Assembly: GCA_021401465.1 (NCBI GenBank)
Contig: JADDMT010000003.1
Coordinates: 434,001-498,000, forward strand
Length of the DNA: 64,000 nucleotides
Direction: 5' to 3'
Source: Teratosphaeria epicoccoides
Taxonomy: Eukaryota; Ascomycota; Dothideomycetes; Mycosphaerellales; Teratosphaeriaceae
Shown here: one piece after another, positions 63,093 through 64,000 of the stretch
How positions within the stretch are numbered: position 1 is the stretch's first letter
How the letters are laid out: each line of letters starts with the position of its first letter
Translations under genes and position numbers: made by a program
The notes under the pieces: generated by a model
The model's input: only the letters and a program-made list of their open reading frames with translations
Databases searched by the model: none
What the model was told of the DNA's origin: nothing

Positions 63093-64000
63093 TTAGTGGA
63101 AGCATCCATGATCCAAGACTGGACCATGGAGACACCAACCCCTCATAACGCCGTCGCCATCCAGGCTCAAGAGCACTCGCGTCTCAGGATCCCAAAACAT
63201 GTCGCCATCAGAATTATCCTCAGCGGTGCCAAAAGGTCGTTGAAACCGCCACTTGCAATTGCTTGGCATATCCCAGACGAAAATCGTGCTATCAGTGGTG
63301 CGAAAAGCCAGCTTCTTGCCACTGTCAATCCACTTGGGCCGGCCAATCTTGCAATACCTGTCCAGCATGGAACCATCGTTCTGGAGCTTGAATACCTCTT
63401 GCTGGACGCCCGGACCTGTCTCCCACAGCACAACTGTCTGGCCGAGCACAATGGCTATGTAATTAGGATTTGGGCTCCAGGCGACTTCACGCACCCAGCC
63501 TTTGTATCCGCGTGTTTCCAGAGCTGCGGTTTCTCTGCCAGTTGCGACTTCGTAGATGGCGACCTTTACTGGATTGCTACCGCTCAGCAGCACATGTTTG
63601 CTGTCTGGGCTGAATGCACCTGACCAGTTCTGACCAGTTGTAGGACCGATGAGCTGAGTGGTTACTCCGGTTTTGGTGTCCCAGATACTGAAGTGTCTGT
63701 CCCAAGAAGCCATGGCTATAATATTGTCTAAGTAGCATGGTTAGCAAGTCAGTAAATGTCTTGAGATAGTGGTTTGATCGCAGCGATCCCACCAATTGGC
63801 CAGCTGCCTGATAGGTCAAGCTTTGACAGCTGGTTCAACCATTGGATAGAACCATCAGACATGCGTCAAGCAGTCATTTGATTGACTGGTGGAATCACTG
63901 AGTAGGCTTCTATTCTTCACTTTGCTTACCATCTGGTGACCAAGACGCCCACTGCCAGGAGCGCAGGACGATGGTGTCAGTGAGTGAGTGCTGAGCGGAA
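63093..64000 (-). CDS. WD40-repeat protein, 3' part (5' end beyond window)
   Basis: C-terminal exon 63727-63093 (stop at 63093) joined to an upstream exon that runs off the window (64000-63930). The 202-nt intron between them (GTAAGC..CTTAG, branch TTGCTAAC) joins WASWSPD to DNIIAMASWD. At least four WD-like blades can be read: MASWDRHFSIWD, WSGAFSPDSKHVLLSG, REVAWSPNPNYIAIVLGQTVVLWE and KLAFRTTDSTIFVWD. The intron is longer than the others in this window, so an unseen small exon inside it cannot be excluded. The family member cannot be named without the N-terminus. Confidence 0.7.

Overview
This is a 64 kb piece of nuclear DNA from a filamentous ascomycete (Pezizomycotina). The evidence is eukaryotic gene structure with short introns (mostly 50-90 nt, GT..AG, CTRAY-like branch sites), no operons, moderately high GC, and a typical fungal gene set: Argonaute/QDE-2, Rna14, Med14, Atg22, GH72 glucanosyltransferase, neutral trehalase, MBF1 and a Bcy1-type PKA regulatory subunit. 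The style and a glucoamylase of the Hormoconis type suggest Dothideomycetes, but the class is an inference. No rRNA, tRNA, CRISPR, intact transposon or virus-derived gene was recognised.

Layout. 1-11 kb: a Fig1-type membrane protein and a complete Argonaute, then about 4.6 kb without a recognisable gene. 11-23 kb: Rna14, an UNC-50 homologue with a probable 4-nt microexon, Med14 and Atg22. 23-30 kb: a decayed locus with several in-frame stops, a conserved fungal protein of unknown function, sparse sequence, and an alpha/beta hydrolase. 31-37 kb: secreted glucoamylase, INO80 subunit IEC3, Nop13 and MBF1. 37-41.5 kb: gene-poor stretch with two small six-cysteine secreted proteins (candidate effectors). 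41.5-48 kb: PKA regulatory subunit, a CBM48 cruciform-DNA-binding-type protein and a small unknown protein. 49-56.5 kb: GPI-anchored GH72 enzyme, hSac2-type phosphoinositide phosphatase and a short OSBP/Kes1-type lipid-transfer protein. 57.7-64 kb: neutral trehalase, a MOT1-type molybdate transporter and the 3' part of a WD40 gene running off the right edge.

How the genes relate. They are mostly independent housekeeping genes. Some fall into themes. PKA regulatory subunit and neutral trehalase belong to one signalling route, and the trehalase carries an RRxS site and a calcium-binding-like loop. The SAC phosphatase and the Osh/Kes1 protein both act on phosphoinositides and sterols at membranes. 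Rna14, Med14, MBF1, IEC3 and Nop13 act in gene expression. GH15 and GH72 are secretory carbohydrate enzymes. Intron-exon joints given below were derived by eye from reading frame, splice signals and family conservation. They should be read as models.
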